From a filamentous cyanobacterium CCT1 (lineage in GTDB: Bacteria > Cyanobacteriota > Cyanobacteriia > Phormidesmidales > Phormidesmidaceae): a DNA stretch of 32,327 bases. The stretch is from assembly GCA_003017855.1 (NCBI GenBank), contig PYER01000040.1, positions 1 to 32,327 of the forward strand. Reading direction: 5' to 3'. The first letter of the stretch is position 1. Each line of letters opens with the position of its first letter. This document shows positions 1 through 7,499 of the stretch, piece by piece. The position numbers and the translations under genes are program-made. The notes below the pieces were generated by a model, which saw nothing but the letters and a program-made list of their open reading frames with translations, was not told where the DNA came from and did not search any database.

Positions 1-527
1 GGCGATCGGGGGTCAGGGGGCCAGAAAACGTCTGGGGGTCGGCATTGGCCGCAGCCGTCTGCGCGATCGCGATCGCAATTCTAGGAGCCGTTGCCACCCC
101 AGCCAGCCAGCAGCTGTGGCTACCGCTGCTGGCCCTTGCCTACGTCAGCAGCCTCAGCACCAAACTTTCCGACACCACTGCCAGCGAAGTGGGCAAAGCC
201 TACGGGCGGCACACCTTTCTCCTTACCTCCCTCAAACCAGTGCCTGCCGGTACCGAAGGGGCTGTTAGCCTTGAGGGCACCCTGGCTGGCGTGGGCGGGT
301 CAGCGGTTATAGCGCTGGTTGGCTGGGGCGTTGGGCTAATTAGTCCCTGGGCAATCGGCCTTTGCCTGGTGGCTGCTTTTCTCGCCACCACCCTAGAAAG
401 CCTGATTGGCGCTACTCTTCAGCCCAAATTCACCTGGCTGACTAACGAGATTGTTAACGGTATTAACACGTCAATCGGCGCTGCCCTGGGGCTGTTACTG
501 GGTCTAGCCTTTGGTCAGTTCAGCTGA
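1..527 (+). CDS. DUF92/TIGR00297 family membrane protein (VTE6-like phytyl-phosphate kinase family), 3' part
   Basis: The reading frame is open from base 3, so the gene begins upstream of the window; about 174 C-terminal residues are visible. The sequence is hydrophobic with several membrane segments. It carries the family's conserved stretches RGPENVWGSA near the visible start, KLSDTTASEVGKAYG, and GTEGAVSLEGTLAG. Plant VTE6, a member of this family, phosphorylates phytyl phosphate to phytyl diphosphate in chlorophyll-phytol salvage for tocopherol and phylloquinone. A similar role here is inferred from homology. menF and menD lie 20 kb away, so no operon link is implied. A GCGATCGCGATCGC double HIP1 site lies inside the gene. 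The TGA stop is at 525-527 and no strong terminator follows. The family call is confident and the substrate is not. Confidence 0.85.
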   Translation, partial: RSGVRGPENVWGSALAAAVCAIAIAILGAVATPASQQLWLPLLALAYVSSLSTKLSDTTASEVGKAYGRHTFLLTSLKPVPAGTEGAVSLEGTLAGVGGSAVIALVGWGVGLISPWAIGLCLVAAFLATTLESLIGATLQPKFTWLTNEIVNGINTSIGAALGLLLGLAFGQFS

Positions 528-904
528 TGCCAGGCCACTAAGCTCCAAAATCCGTAGATTTACGGATGATTCGGCTCAGGGTTTACCTAGAGCATTGAGT
601 CAATCAGCGGTGGTTGTGGCTGCGTTCGCCAACGTCCGGAAAGTTTCGGCAAAATTCACAAAATCATTACAGTTCCTCTCCGAATGTAACTGGAGGTTCC
701 GTAAATTCCCGTAACACAAAGTTCCGTGGGTCCCCTGTCGATGGTCTTGATCAGCTTCAGCCTTAATGGATATAGGCTTCTCTGGTTAAACCCTTGGTCA
801 GCACCTCAGCTAAGGTCAGAGAATGCCTGAACATAACTGTTGTTTAGGGAGCGTCTACCCTCAGGCTTGACTCATTCAATCTTGAGGCCACAACGATACA
901 TCTT
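528..904. other. Gene-poor intergenic stretch with one small hairpin
   Basis: I find no convincing gene in these 377 bases; the short open frame at 511-714 has no recognisable features and overlaps the previous gene. A 7-bp perfect stem with a 4-base loop lies at 550-567 (ATCCGTA-GATT-TACGGAT), 22 bases after the preceding stop, but no T-run follows, so it is not a standard terminator. The rest presumably holds the promoter of the small gene starting at 905. I could not identify convincing -35/-10 boxes. Confidence 0.4.
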
Positions 905-1105
905 ATGCAAACTCCGCTGGGGCATACTGCTCGTTCCTACTCTTTGGTTTTCGCCATTGGAACGCTATCGCTAACGGTAATGATAATTTTTCAAGCGTTT
1001 GGTATAGAATCTGCTGCCAGCGCCAAGAGCCGAGACGAGTTTCCAGGCCGCCGCCAAGGCGGCGGTACGCACTGGGTGATGCCCAACCCGGCGACGGCAC
1101 AGTAG
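905..1105 (+). CDS. Putative small secreted protein with a GRRQGGGTHW motif (DUF928-like fragment?)
   Basis: This 66-codon ORF reads like a real small exported protein. Residues about 9-40 form a hydrophobic signal-peptide-like segment ending in SAASA, a plausible AxA cleavage site. The mature part would be only about 26 residues and contains PGRRQGGGTHW. That motif resembles the Arg/Gly-rich GxRxGGGTR motif near the N-terminus of cyanobacterial DUF928 proteins, which I recall being encoded near CHASE2 genes. A CHASE2 gene follows here. No DUF928 body follows, so this is either a genuinely short protein or a remnant. A strong terminator sits about 70 bases after the stop, which supports an independent transcript. 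There is no clear Shine-Dalgarno sequence. The DUF928 link is from memory of the motif and needs a profile search. Confidence 0.5.
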   Translation: MQTPLGHTARSYSLVFAIGTLSLTVMIIFQAFGIESAASAKSRDEFPGRRQGGGTHWVMPNPATAQ

Positions 1106-1172
1106 CGGTATTGCCCCTCTCCTAGTTTAGAAAATAGGGGTGAATGACTGATCAGAACAATCAAAACTCAGC

Positions 1173-1217
1173 ACAGTGGCGGCAGATTCGGGTCTAGAGT
1201 CTGCCGCCACTGTTTTT
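1173..1217 (+). terminator. Strong Rho-independent-type terminator
   Basis: A perfect 14-bp inverted repeat (ACAGTGGCGGCAGA at 1173-1186 and its complement at 1200-1213) flanks a 13-base loop. It is followed at once by TTTT (the T-run spans 1213-1217). The position fits termination of the small gene at 905-1105, insulating it from the CHASE2 gene downstream. On the minus strand no comparable T-run follows the stem, so the direction is plus. Confidence 0.85.
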
Positions 1218-1428
1218 AAGCAGTACTAGTTGTGGAAATGACCTGAGCCCAATAAGAAAGCTATCACCCTGGCAAACGGATCGTTCATCTGGGCATGCTT
1301 AACAGCAGTCCTCATCCTTAGCATTCCTAAAGTGCTGTAGGGATAGAGGATACTGGGTGTGCTACCTGAGACATTCTCCGTCGTTTAATTTTCTGTCTTT
1401 CAAAGGCCCAGCAATCGTGAAAGCGGCG

Positions 1429-3966
1429 ATGATTAGCAGAGTAAGCCACCGACTGCGCCGTGGTGTAATCCCTCAGGTGCTCCACTGGTGGGGGGCTACT
1501 CCCCTCAACACTGGCGGCAAGATTGTGTTACTGGCAAGTTTGCTAGCTAGCACCATGGTTACGGGTGTGAAGCTACTGAATGTTCTGGAGCCAGCAGAAC
1601 TGTTTTTATTTGATCAGCTGGTGCGATCGCGCCCCAGTCAGGGCCTTGACCCCCGGATGACCATTGTGGGCATTACCGAGGCCGATATTCGTCAGTACGG
1701 GTGGCCCCTTACCGACGAACTGCTGGCCGAGGTGATTCAAACTCTCCAGGCCCAAAACCCCGAGGTAGTTGGCCTGGACATCTATCGCAGCACGCTGCGT
1801 CCACCGGGTTCGACCGACTTGATTGAGGCCCTTGCCGCGCCAAACCTGGTCGCCATTATGAACGTGGGCAGCACCCAGGGCCAGGGCGAGGTGCCTGCTC
1901 CCCCTACGGTTGAACCAGAGCGAGTAGGGTTCAACGATTTTCCGACCGATTCCGATGGCGTGATTCGGCGCAACTTACTCTTTGTGCGCAGCCCTGAGGG
2001 GGGCTACTACTCCTTTGCCCTGCGAGTAGTCATGGCCTACCAGGACTATCTATCTAGTGCCCTAAGAGCAGAGGATAATCACTTATTTCTGGGCGATCGC
2101 GCCATTCGGGTACTTTCGGCCCGCGATGGTGGCTATCAGAAGGTTGACAGCCGCGGTTATCAAATTTTGCTGCGCTACCACACCGATCAAATGCCCGCCC
2201 GCCATCTCTCCATCAGCCAGGTGCTAAGTCGTCAATTCGACCCCGCCTGGGTCAATGGCAAAATTGTCCTGATCGGCACCACCGCGGCCAGTCTTAAAGA
2301 CCGCTTTTACACGCCCTTCAGCTTCAACCAGGACGACGAGCTAACCATGCCTGGGGTCGTCATTCACGGGCAAATGATTCGACAGCTGCTAGATATCGTC
2401 ACCGGGCAGCCTGCTTACTACAGGTTTTTGCCTCCCTGGGCCGAGGGGCTCTGGCTCTGGGGCTGGTGTCTGGCGGCTAGTAGCCTGGTCTGGACCGTCA
2501 AAGGCCCCAGCGGCCTGCTGCTGTCCAGCGGCCTGCTGCTGGGGGGGCTGGGGGCAGGCGGTTGGCTGGCCGTCAATGGGCTGGTGTGGTTACCCCTGGC
2601 TGAGCCTGCCACCGGCATTGTGGCCGCGATGGCGGTAGTGCTGGCCTACAAGCTGCTTTACCGCACCACCCACGATTCCCTGACTGGCCTGCCCAACCGC
2701 GAAGCGTTCATTGGCACGATTCAGCAGGCCCTCTACCATCGCCAGAGCACTGAGCGGTCTGTGATTGTGGCGTTCATGGGCATCGATCGCTTTAAGGTGA
2801 TCAACGAAAGTCTGGGTCACCAGGTGGGCGACGAAGTGCTACAGCTGATGGCCCGGCGGCTGGTCCATCACATGCCGCCCGACGCTCAGGTGGCAAGAGT
2901 TGGGGGCGACGAGTTTGCCCTCCTGCTGCCCCATCTCGACAGTACCGCCGCCGGAGAGCTGATGGATCGGCTGCAGTATGCCCTCTCAGAACCGCTCACC
3001 CTGCACGGCCAAAAGCTGCCCAGCACCCTCAGCATTGGCATGGCTATTAGCCAACCTGGCCTAGAGCACAAGCCCGCCGACCTGTTGCGCGATGCCCATA
3101 CGGCTATGTACCGGGCAAAAGCCTTGGGCAAAACCCGCTTTGAAGTATTTGCTGCCGGCATGCTTACCGAGGCCGTCAATCGGCTGCAGCTCGAAAGCGA
3201 CTTAATCAATGCCCTCGACAACCAGGAATTTTTGCTGTACTACCAGCCCATTATTAACCTCAAAACCGGAGAACTGGCTGGATTTGAGGCCCTGGTGCGC
3301 TGGCACCAGAAAGACCGGGGGTTCGTGCTACCCAGCGCCTTTATTCCGGCGGCGGAAGAAACTGGGCTGATCATGGCTTTGGGACAGTGGATTTTTCGCG
3401 AGGCCTGTCGGCAGCTGCAGCACTGGCACAATCAGTTTCCCCACTACCGCCACCTGACCATGAGCATTAACCTGTCTAACCGACAGTTTGGGCAAACCGA
3501 CTTGATCCACCAGATCGAGGCGGCCCTGCGAGAAACCCAAGTAGACGGTCACTGTGTGCGGCTGGAAATCACCGAGAGCATGGTGATGGGCGATGTCGAT
3601 GCCGCTATCGATTTGATGCTGAAGCTAAAGTCTCTTGACCTGAAGCTGGCCATCGATGACTTTGGTACCGGCTACTCCTCTCTTAGCTACTTGCACCGCT
3701 TTCCAATGGATACGCTGAAGGTGGACAAATCCTTTGTGGGCCGCCTGGAGAAAAGCAATGAAGACCGGGCCATCATCAACACCATTTTGACCCTGGGGCA
3801 AAAGCTGGGGATGGAAGTGGTGGCAGAGGGGGTAGAAACCGCCACCCAAGTGTCTATTCTGCGGCAGGAGGGGTGCGACTATGGCCAGGGCTATTTCTTC
3901 GCCAAACCGCTGCCTGCCGCTAGTGCTCTAGAACTACTCCAGCAGCATCAGCCGTTGGGATGTTGA
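1429..3966 (+). CDS. CHASE2-GGDEF-EAL membrane protein (c-di-GMP cyclase/phosphodiesterase)
   Basis: Membrane-bound sensor predicted to make and/or degrade c-di-GMP. From the ATG at 1429 (845 aa) the order is: one membrane segment (about 29-50), an extracytoplasmic CHASE2 domain (about 52-330), a cluster of C-terminal membrane helices (about 337-407), GGDEF, then EAL. The cyclase motif GGDEF is intact at 492-496, preceded by HDSLTGLPNRE. The phosphodiesterase domain has EAL (620-622, in GFEALVRW), ITESMVMGD, the DDFGTGYSSL loop and VVAEGVET, so it also looks competent. No RxxD inhibitory site is evident just before GGDEF. The frame stays open upstream to GTG at 1357, with another GTG at 1417 that has AAAGG about 10 bases ahead, so the start is uncertain by up to 24 codons. 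The gene stands alone, with a terminator upstream. Confidence 0.93.
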   Translation: MISRVSHRLRRGVIPQVLHWWGATPLNTGGKIVLLASLLASTMVTGVKLLNVLEPAELFLFDQLVRSRPSQGLDPRMTIVGITEADIRQYGWPLTDELLAEVIQTLQAQNPEVVGLDIYRSTLRPPGSTDLIEALAAPNLVAIMNVGSTQGQGEVPAPPTVEPERVGFNDFPTDSDGVIRRNLLFVRSPEGGYYSFALRVVMAYQDYLSSALRAEDNHLFLGDRAIRVLSARDGGYQKVDSRGYQILLRYHTDQMPARHLSISQVLSRQFDPAWVNGKIVLIGTTAASLKDRFYTPFSFNQDDELTMPGVVIHGQMIRQLLDIVTGQPAYYRFLPPWAEGLWLWGWCLAASSLVWTVKGPSGLLLSSGLLLGGLGAGGWLAVNGLVWLPLAEPATGIVAAMAVVLAYKLLYRTTHDSLTGLPNREAFIGTIQQALYHRQSTERSVIVAFMGIDRFKVINESLGHQVGDEVLQLMARRLVHHMPPDAQVARVGGDEFALLLPHLDSTAAGELMDRLQYALSEPLTLHGQKLPSTLSIGMAISQPGLEHKPADLLRDAHTAMYRAKALGKTRFEVFAAGMLTEAVNRLQLESDLINALDNQEFLLYYQPIINLKTGELAGFEALVRWHQKDRGFVLPSAFIPAAEETGLIMALGQWIFREACRQLQHWHNQFPHYRHLTMSINLSNRQFGQTDLIHQIEAALRETQVDGHCVRLEITESMVMGDVDAAIDLMLKLKSLDLKLAIDDFGTGYSSLSYLHRFPMDTLKVDKSFVGRLEKSNEDRAIINTILTLGQKLGMEVVAEGVETATQVSILRQEGCDYGQGYFFAKPLPAASALELLQQHQPLGC

Positions 3967-4213
3967 GTCTGGGCGGGCGATCGCTGAGGGGCGTATCCCA
4001 TAGCTAACCGCTGCTGTGAGCCTGCCTTACCAGAGGCCGTGTTAGGGATCTGGCACAATCCTTGATCCTGCCCATTAACTTCCATTCTCACCTGGTCTAC
4101 AATGATCCCAATAGCAACCACGAATATTTTCGAACTCCCTTCAAACGTTAAAGTTATCTGGAGTGTCCCCAAAACAATCCAGATGGTTAGTTAAACTCTT
4201 TTTGATATAGTCA

Positions 4214-4582
4214 ATGTCAATGTCTGTTGGCGAAGCTACCTTTAGAGCAGCTGTACTTGAGTCTGAACTGCCTGTGCTAGTTCATTTTTGGGCTCCTTGG
4301 TGTGGGCTCTGCAAAATGATCACTCCGGTTCTACAGAGCTTTCAAAGCGAATGGAAAGATCACGTGCGGCTGATCGATATCAATGCCGATGAAAACCTGC
4401 GGTTGGCCAATACCTACCGCCTCTCCAACCTGCCCACCCTGCTGCTGTTTGACCAGGGTGAGGTTTATCAGCGAATCGAGTCCTTTCGCGGTAAAGATGA
4501 CCTGCGGCTGGCGCTAGACGCCTTCATGCGAAACCGAGAGCTTATTTACGATATCCCTCGACTAGTGCGCATTTACCCCTAG
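4214..4582 (+). CDS. Thioredoxin-fold protein with CGLC active site (TrxC-like)
   Basis: A 122-residue single-domain thioredoxin. The active site reads WAPWCGLCKM, so the usual CGPC is CGLC. The cis-proline loop is present as NLPT, and the fold's other strands (VLVHFWAP, LLLFDQGEVYQRIESFRG) are recognisable. Cyanobacteria have an atypical thioredoxin class, TrxC (Synechocystis), that I recall as carrying WCGLC; this protein probably belongs there, but I could not align it. The Pro-to-Leu change in the redox loop usually shifts the redox potential, so weak general disulfide reductase activity is possible. Two in-frame ATGs lie at 4214 and 4220 with no strong ribosome binding site. The neighbours are unrelated in function. 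Confidence 0.85.
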   Translation: MSMSVGEATFRAAVLESELPVLVHFWAPWCGLCKMITPVLQSFQSEWKDHVRLIDINADENLRLANTYRLSNLPTLLLFDQGEVYQRIESFRGKDDLRLALDAFMRNRELIYDIPRLVRIYP

Positions 4583-4791
4583 AGGTTTATATAACGGTGG
4601 TCAGTTCACTTAGAGCATCGGTTAATCGCCATTGCCGAAAACTCGGGCGGCGAACTAGCGTATAGCCATCGTCCGAGAAACTCAGGAACGTCCTAACTCT
4701 CCTGGCGATGGCATACACCCACCCTGGTCAAACAGCTGTCATGGCGAAGACGGCAGCTAAGCGGCGACGACATCTTCCCTGCAATAGAGCG

Positions 4792-5982
4792 CTAGAGCGA
4801 GACTGGAGGACACAGGTAGGCTTCTAGCAGCAGGTCATTCCCTAGGGTCCGCCAGGTAGTACGCTCAAGGGTCAGAGCCTGGTCCATACGCTCAATGCCC
4901 AGGTCGCCAACCGGGCCGGGAGCATTGGTGCCACCGACGAGCTTGGGCGCTACAAATGCCCATAGCTTGTCAATAACGCCATCCTTGATGGCCTCAGCCG
5001 CCAGCAGTCCTCCGCACTCCCACAGCACGGCGGCGCAACCCCGTTGATAAAGCTGTTCGGTGACGAGTCTGGGAGTCAACGCAGGCAGCACGACCACGTC
5101 TACCCCTTGAGCTGACAGCAGCTGCTGTCGCTCTGGGTCAGCCTCAGAGGTGGTAAAAACTACGGTTGTGGCATCTTTGGTCTGCCACAGGTTGGCTGAG
5201 GATGGAAGATCGAGGCGGCGACTCATCACGACCCGCAGCGGATTATGGGAACTGTACCCGTGGCTAGTCAGCCGGGGGTTGTCACGACGAACGGTGTTGC
5301 CGCCAACGACTACAGCATCGCAGGTGGCTCGCAGTTGGTGTACAGCAGCCCGAGCCGTCGGACCCGTGACCCAGGCACTATGGCCGCTGGTAGCCGCGAT
5401 TTTGCCGTCTAGGGTCATAGCGTATTTCAGCAGCCCGAGGGGGCGTTGGTGGGTAACTCGCTGCACAAACGCTTCATTCAGGCGCTGGCAGGCGGATTCT
5501 TCTACCCCAACCTCTACCTCAATACCAGCCTGGCGCAGGCGCTCAATGCCCGATCCTGAAACCCTGGGGTCAGGATCAACCATGCCCACTACCACTTGGC
5601 TGACGCCAGCCCGAATTACCGCTTCGGTACAGGGAGGGGTGCGTCCGGTGTGGTTACAGGGTTCTAGGTTGACGTAGAGGGTTGCCCCGCTGGCGCGATC
5701 GCCCGCCTGGGCCAGGGCAAATACCTCGGCATGGGGCTGCCCAGCCCCTGGGTGAAAGCCTTCGCCAACCACAATGCCTGCCTTTAGTACCACGCAGCCA
5801 ACCATCGGGTTTGGAGCCGTTTGACCAGCCGCCAGGCCAGCCAGTTCTAAACAGCGATGCATCCAGCGGGTATGGTCGTTTGGGGAGAAAACGTCTGGGG
5901 AGGGCGAGGCTTGGGGAGCACCCAGGGGGCTAGGAAAACCGGGCAGATGAGTCAAGGAAGTCTCCTGGGCCAGCGAGGCCAT
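4792..5982 (-). CDS. ribD: Riboflavin biosynthesis deaminase/reductase RibD
   Basis: Bifunctional enzyme for two successive steps of riboflavin synthesis: deamination of diaminohydroxyphosphoribosylaminopyrimidine, then NADPH reduction of the ribosyl side chain. The N-terminal cytidine-deaminase-like domain shows the zinc site: HAE at 84-86 and Cys109/Cys118 in LEPCNHTGRTPPC. The C-terminal reductase domain starts near residue 180 with LLKYAMTLDGKIA and continues through VVGGNTVRRDNPRLT. The 396-aa length includes about 40 Pro/Ser-rich residues before MHRCLELAGLAAGQTAPNP, where most homologs start, so an internal start at Met41 (about base 5862) is possible. No FMN riboswitch-like sequence is visible in the 84 bases between this start and the divergent aminotransferase gene. 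No other rib genes are nearby. Confidence 0.96.
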   Translation of the reverse strand: MASLAQETSLTHLPGFPSPLGAPQASPSPDVFSPNDHTRWMHRCLELAGLAAGQTAPNPMVGCVVLKAGIVVGEGFHPGAGQPHAEVFALAQAGDRASGATLYVNLEPCNHTGRTPPCTEAVIRAGVSQVVVGMVDPDPRVSGSGIERLRQAGIEVEVGVEESACQRLNEAFVQRVTHQRPLGLLKYAMTLDGKIAATSGHSAWVTGPTARAAVHQLRATCDAVVVGGNTVRRDNPRLTSHGYSSHNPLRVVMSRRLDLPSSANLWQTKDATTVVFTTSEADPERQQLLSAQGVDVVVLPALTPRLVTEQLYQRGCAAVLWECGGLLAAEAIKDGVIDKLWAFVAPKLVGGTNAPGPVGDLGIERMDQALTLERTTWRTLGNDLLLEAYLCPPVSL

Positions 5983-6066
5983 GGTTAGAGGCAGGGGGCA
6001 GCGATGACCCTGATGCCATCCTGGGGTAGGCTAAACTAGGCCTATCCACTAGGTGAGTGTGAGCGA

Positions 6067-7224
6067 GTGAGTGTAATTCCTCCTGTTGATCTTACGGAGC
6101 AATTTCGAACAATTCAATCCGATGTCAATGCTGCCGTGGCCGAGGTGCTGGCCTCGGGCAAATACATCAATGGGCCAATTGTCGAAACCTTTGCCCAGGC
6201 TTTTGGCAACTATGTGGGCTCAGAGCAGTGCGTTGTGTGTAATTCTGGCACCGATGCGCTTTATCTAGCCCTGCGGGCTTTAAATATTGGCTCTGGCGAT
6301 GAGGTTATTACCTCACCCTTTACGTTCATTGCGACGGCAGAGGCGATTAGCGCGGTGGGGGCCACGCCGGTTTTTGTCGATATTGACTCCAGCACGTTTA
6401 ACCTGGACGTGACCAAGATTGAAGCGGCCATTGGCGATCGCACCCGAGCGATTATGCCCGTGCACCTGTTTGGTCGGCCCGTCGATATGGGGCCAGTCAT
6501 GGATCTGGCCGCCCGCTACGACCTGGCAGTCATCGAAGACTGCGCCCAGGCGACTGGGGCCGAGTGGATGGGGCAGCAGGTAGGCAGCATTGGGCACGTC
6601 GGCTGCTTCAGCTTTTTCCCCACTAAAAACCTGGGGGGCTGCGGCGATGGGGGAGCGCTAACCACCAACGACGAAACCCTTGCCGCCACCGCCCGCATGC
6701 TGTCAGAGCACGGCAGTCGGGTCAAGTATCACCACGAAGCGATCGGTGTCAACAGCCGCCTAGATTCGGTACAGGCCGCCATTTTAGCGATTAAGCTTCG
6801 CCACCTCGACACCTGGAACCAGCAGCGTCAACAGGTTGCCGATCGCTATCACACCCTTCTGGCTCCGGTAGCCGAGGTCGTGCGTCCGCTGCCGGTGACC
6901 TTTGGGCGCTCAGTCTGGAACCAGTACACGCTGCGCCTGCCTCAGGCCACCGCCGAGGGGCAGGAGCGCAACCAGATACAGCAGCTGATGCGCGAAGCAG
7001 GTGTGATCTGCATGGTCTACTACCCCCTGCCCCTGCATCTGCAGCCGGTCTACAGCCATCTGGGCTATCAGCCTGGGGATCTACCTCAAGCTGATGCCAC
7101 AGCCCACCAGGTCCTGTCGCTGCCGATGTTTCCAGAACTGGGAGAAGCCGCCCAGGTTCAGGTCGTACAAACGCTGAAGGATTGCCTGGCTCAGGTGGGG
7201 CTCAAAATGACGCAGTATTGCTAA
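6067..7224 (+). CDS. DegT/DnrJ/EryC1/StrS-family sugar aminotransferase
   Basis: PLP-dependent aminotransferase of the type that aminates keto-sugar nucleotides for surface polysaccharides (385 aa). The PLP-binding lysine is Lys187 in SFFPTKNLGGCGDGG. The cofactor-ring aspartate is Asp158 in IEDCAQATGA. The N-terminal VDLTEQF and the CNSGTDALYLAL and SPFTFIATAEA stretches are typical of the family. The start is GTG at 6067; the protein begins at the position normal for homologs (IPPVDL), so this start is favoured despite no ATG. It diverges from ribD with 84 bases between them. No sugar dehydratase or acetyltransferase gene is adjacent, so the exact sugar cannot be told. A WecG-family glycosyltransferase lies 18 kb downstream and could be functionally related. 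Confidence 0.93.
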   Translation: MSVIPPVDLTEQFRTIQSDVNAAVAEVLASGKYINGPIVETFAQAFGNYVGSEQCVVCNSGTDALYLALRALNIGSGDEVITSPFTFIATAEAISAVGATPVFVDIDSSTFNLDVTKIEAAIGDRTRAIMPVHLFGRPVDMGPVMDLAARYDLAVIEDCAQATGAEWMGQQVGSIGHVGCFSFFPTKNLGGCGDGGALTTNDETLAATARMLSEHGSRVKYHHEAIGVNSRLDSVQAAILAIKLRHLDTWNQQRQQVADRYHTLLAPVAEVVRPLPVTFGRSVWNQYTLRLPQATAEGQERNQIQQLMREAGVICMVYYPLPLHLQPVYSHLGYQPGDLPQADATAHQVLSLPMFPELGEAAQVQVVQTLKDCLAQVGLKMTQYC

Positions 7225-7238
7225 CTTTCTTGCAGCAG

Positions 7239-7286
7239 GCTGAGTCGGAGGCCAGGCGAAACCTCCACTGGAAAACCTGGCTCAGC
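7239..7286. repeat. Imperfect inverted repeat after the aminotransferase gene
   Basis: GCTGAG (7239-7244) pairs with CTCAGC (7281-7286), and inside it CCAGG (7252-7256) pairs with CCTGG (7276-7280) with an unpaired segment on one side. It lies just past the aminotransferase stop and has no T-run, so it may be an RNA 3' structure rather than an intrinsic terminator. The rest of the 275-base gap before 7500 shows no gene. Confidence 0.35.
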
Positions 7287-7499
7287 GGCGCCCAAAATTA
7301 CGTCAGCATTGTTTGTAGTTTTCTATACTATATTTAAGGTAGATTAACCCGATGTAGGGGTTTTCGATCGCCGCTTGCCGTCACGCCCTCCTGACCTGTT
7401 GCTGGGCCTGTTGCCGGTAGCTGTTGGCCAGCGATAGCCCCACCGATTAGGGCAGCACCGCACAGTGACGTAACCGTGACGTAAGGGGCAATTGGCGCA

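Noticed and set aside
5983-6066. FMN riboswitch ahead of ribD
   Set aside because: The gap to the divergent aminotransferase is only 84 bases and shows none of the conserved RFN-element segments.
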